From assembly GCA_023433515.1 (NCBI GenBank), contig JAEZCN010000199.1, positions 1 to 15,241 on the forward strand: a stretch of 15,241 bases of DNA, in the 5' to 3' direction. The DNA is from Pseudomonadota bacterium. GTDB lineage: Bacteria; Pseudomonadota; Gammaproteobacteria; Steroidobacterales; Steroidobacteraceae. Shown one piece after another: positions 15,001 through 15,241 of this stretch. The notes under the pieces were generated by a model. That model searched no databases and was not told where the DNA came from. It saw only the letters and a list, made by a program, of their open reading frames with translations. Position 1 is the first letter of the stretch. Each line of letters begins with the position of its first letter. A program made the translations under genes and the position numbers.

Positions 15001-15241
15001 ATGCCACGTATGACACACACGACGACCCATGAAACAGCTCCTTTGCTCGCGCCGTTGGCGCGCGGCCTCATGCGCCGCAACCCCGCCATTCTCTCCCTGT
15101 CGATCCACGACGCGCGCGGGCATGCGCTCTGGTCGAGCGGCGACTTCCTGCTCGCGGAGGACCACGCGCTGATCGCCGAGGTCGTCGAAGATCCGCATGA
15201 CGTGCGCGGGCTTACCTGCGGCCTGTGGTGGGAGAGCGCGG
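15001..15241 (+). CDS. Unrecognised protein, N-terminal part (runs off the window end)
   Basis: An open frame starts at ATG 15001 (MPRMTHTTTHETAPLLAPL) or at the in-frame ATG at 15010 and stays open through 80 codons to the end of the window. Codon third positions are overwhelmingly G or C, like the real genes here, which supports coding. The visible sequence continues NPAILSLSIHDARGHALWSS, then GDFLLAEDHALIAEVV. It is soluble-looking with no signal peptide. I do not recognise the family with confidence; it loosely resembles N-terminal sensory segments of some signalling (EAL/GGDEF-type) proteins. A weak -10-like TATCCT is at 14993-14998. The gene is divergent from the kinase. Confidence 0.6.
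   Translation, partial: MPRMTHTTTHETAPLLAPLARGLMRRNPAILSLSIHDARGHALWSSGDFLLAEDHALIAEVVEDPHDVRGLTCGLWWESA

Overview
The window is a chromosomal, high-GC segment from a gammaproteobacterium. It carries the conserved neighbourhood rpsT < > murJ-ribF-ileS-lspA-ispH, followed by a convergent minor type IV pilin operon, which is also the arrangement in Pseudomonas aeruginosa. The two-sided conservation, the bulky GC-rich codon use and the Irr-like Fur protein would fit a Steroidobacterales, Nevskiales or Xanthomonadales type lineage, but the family assignment is only a guess. No mobile element, CRISPR array, phage gene or composition break is visible.

Layout: 1-113 is the 5' end of rpsT on the minus strand. 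Positions 255-7132 hold five tightly packed plus-strand genes for envelope and housekeeping functions: murJ (lipid II flippase), ribF (FMN/FAD synthesis), ileS, lspA (lipoprotein signal peptidase) and ispH (last step of the MEP isoprenoid pathway). lspA and ispH overlap their upstream neighbours by 4 bases. Positions 7129-10064 on the minus strand are a fimT/gspH-pilV-pilW-pilX-pilE minor pilin operon. Three of its junctions are 4-base stop/start overlaps; the fourth, pilV-pilW, is one too if pilW uses the GTG at 9151. pilY1, usually between pilX and pilE, is absent.

Divergent from the pilins is a Fur-family regulator of Irr-like type (10167-10601), then tRNA-Thr(CGU) with its own promoter and a clean intrinsic terminator, then a LpxL/HtrB-type acyltransferase (10849-11799). 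That gene's 3' end overlaps, tail to tail, a minus-strand membrane O-acyltransferase (11762-12928). Next, on the minus strand, comes a two-component pair: a LytS-type membrane histidine kinase overlapping a LytTR response regulator (14851-13026). A divergent plus-strand gene starts at 15001 and runs off the window. A perfect 18-bp palindrome lies in the 149-bp gap between that gene and the kinase.

Most of the window is ordinary core genome. The points most worth checking are the pilin operon without pilY1, the direct lspA-ispH junction without fkpB, the Irr-like regulator with a probable (near-)leaderless start, the two convergent gene pairs with overlapping 3' ends, the possible AlgZ/AlgR-like link between the LytTR pair and the pilins, and the palindrome between the divergent genes.
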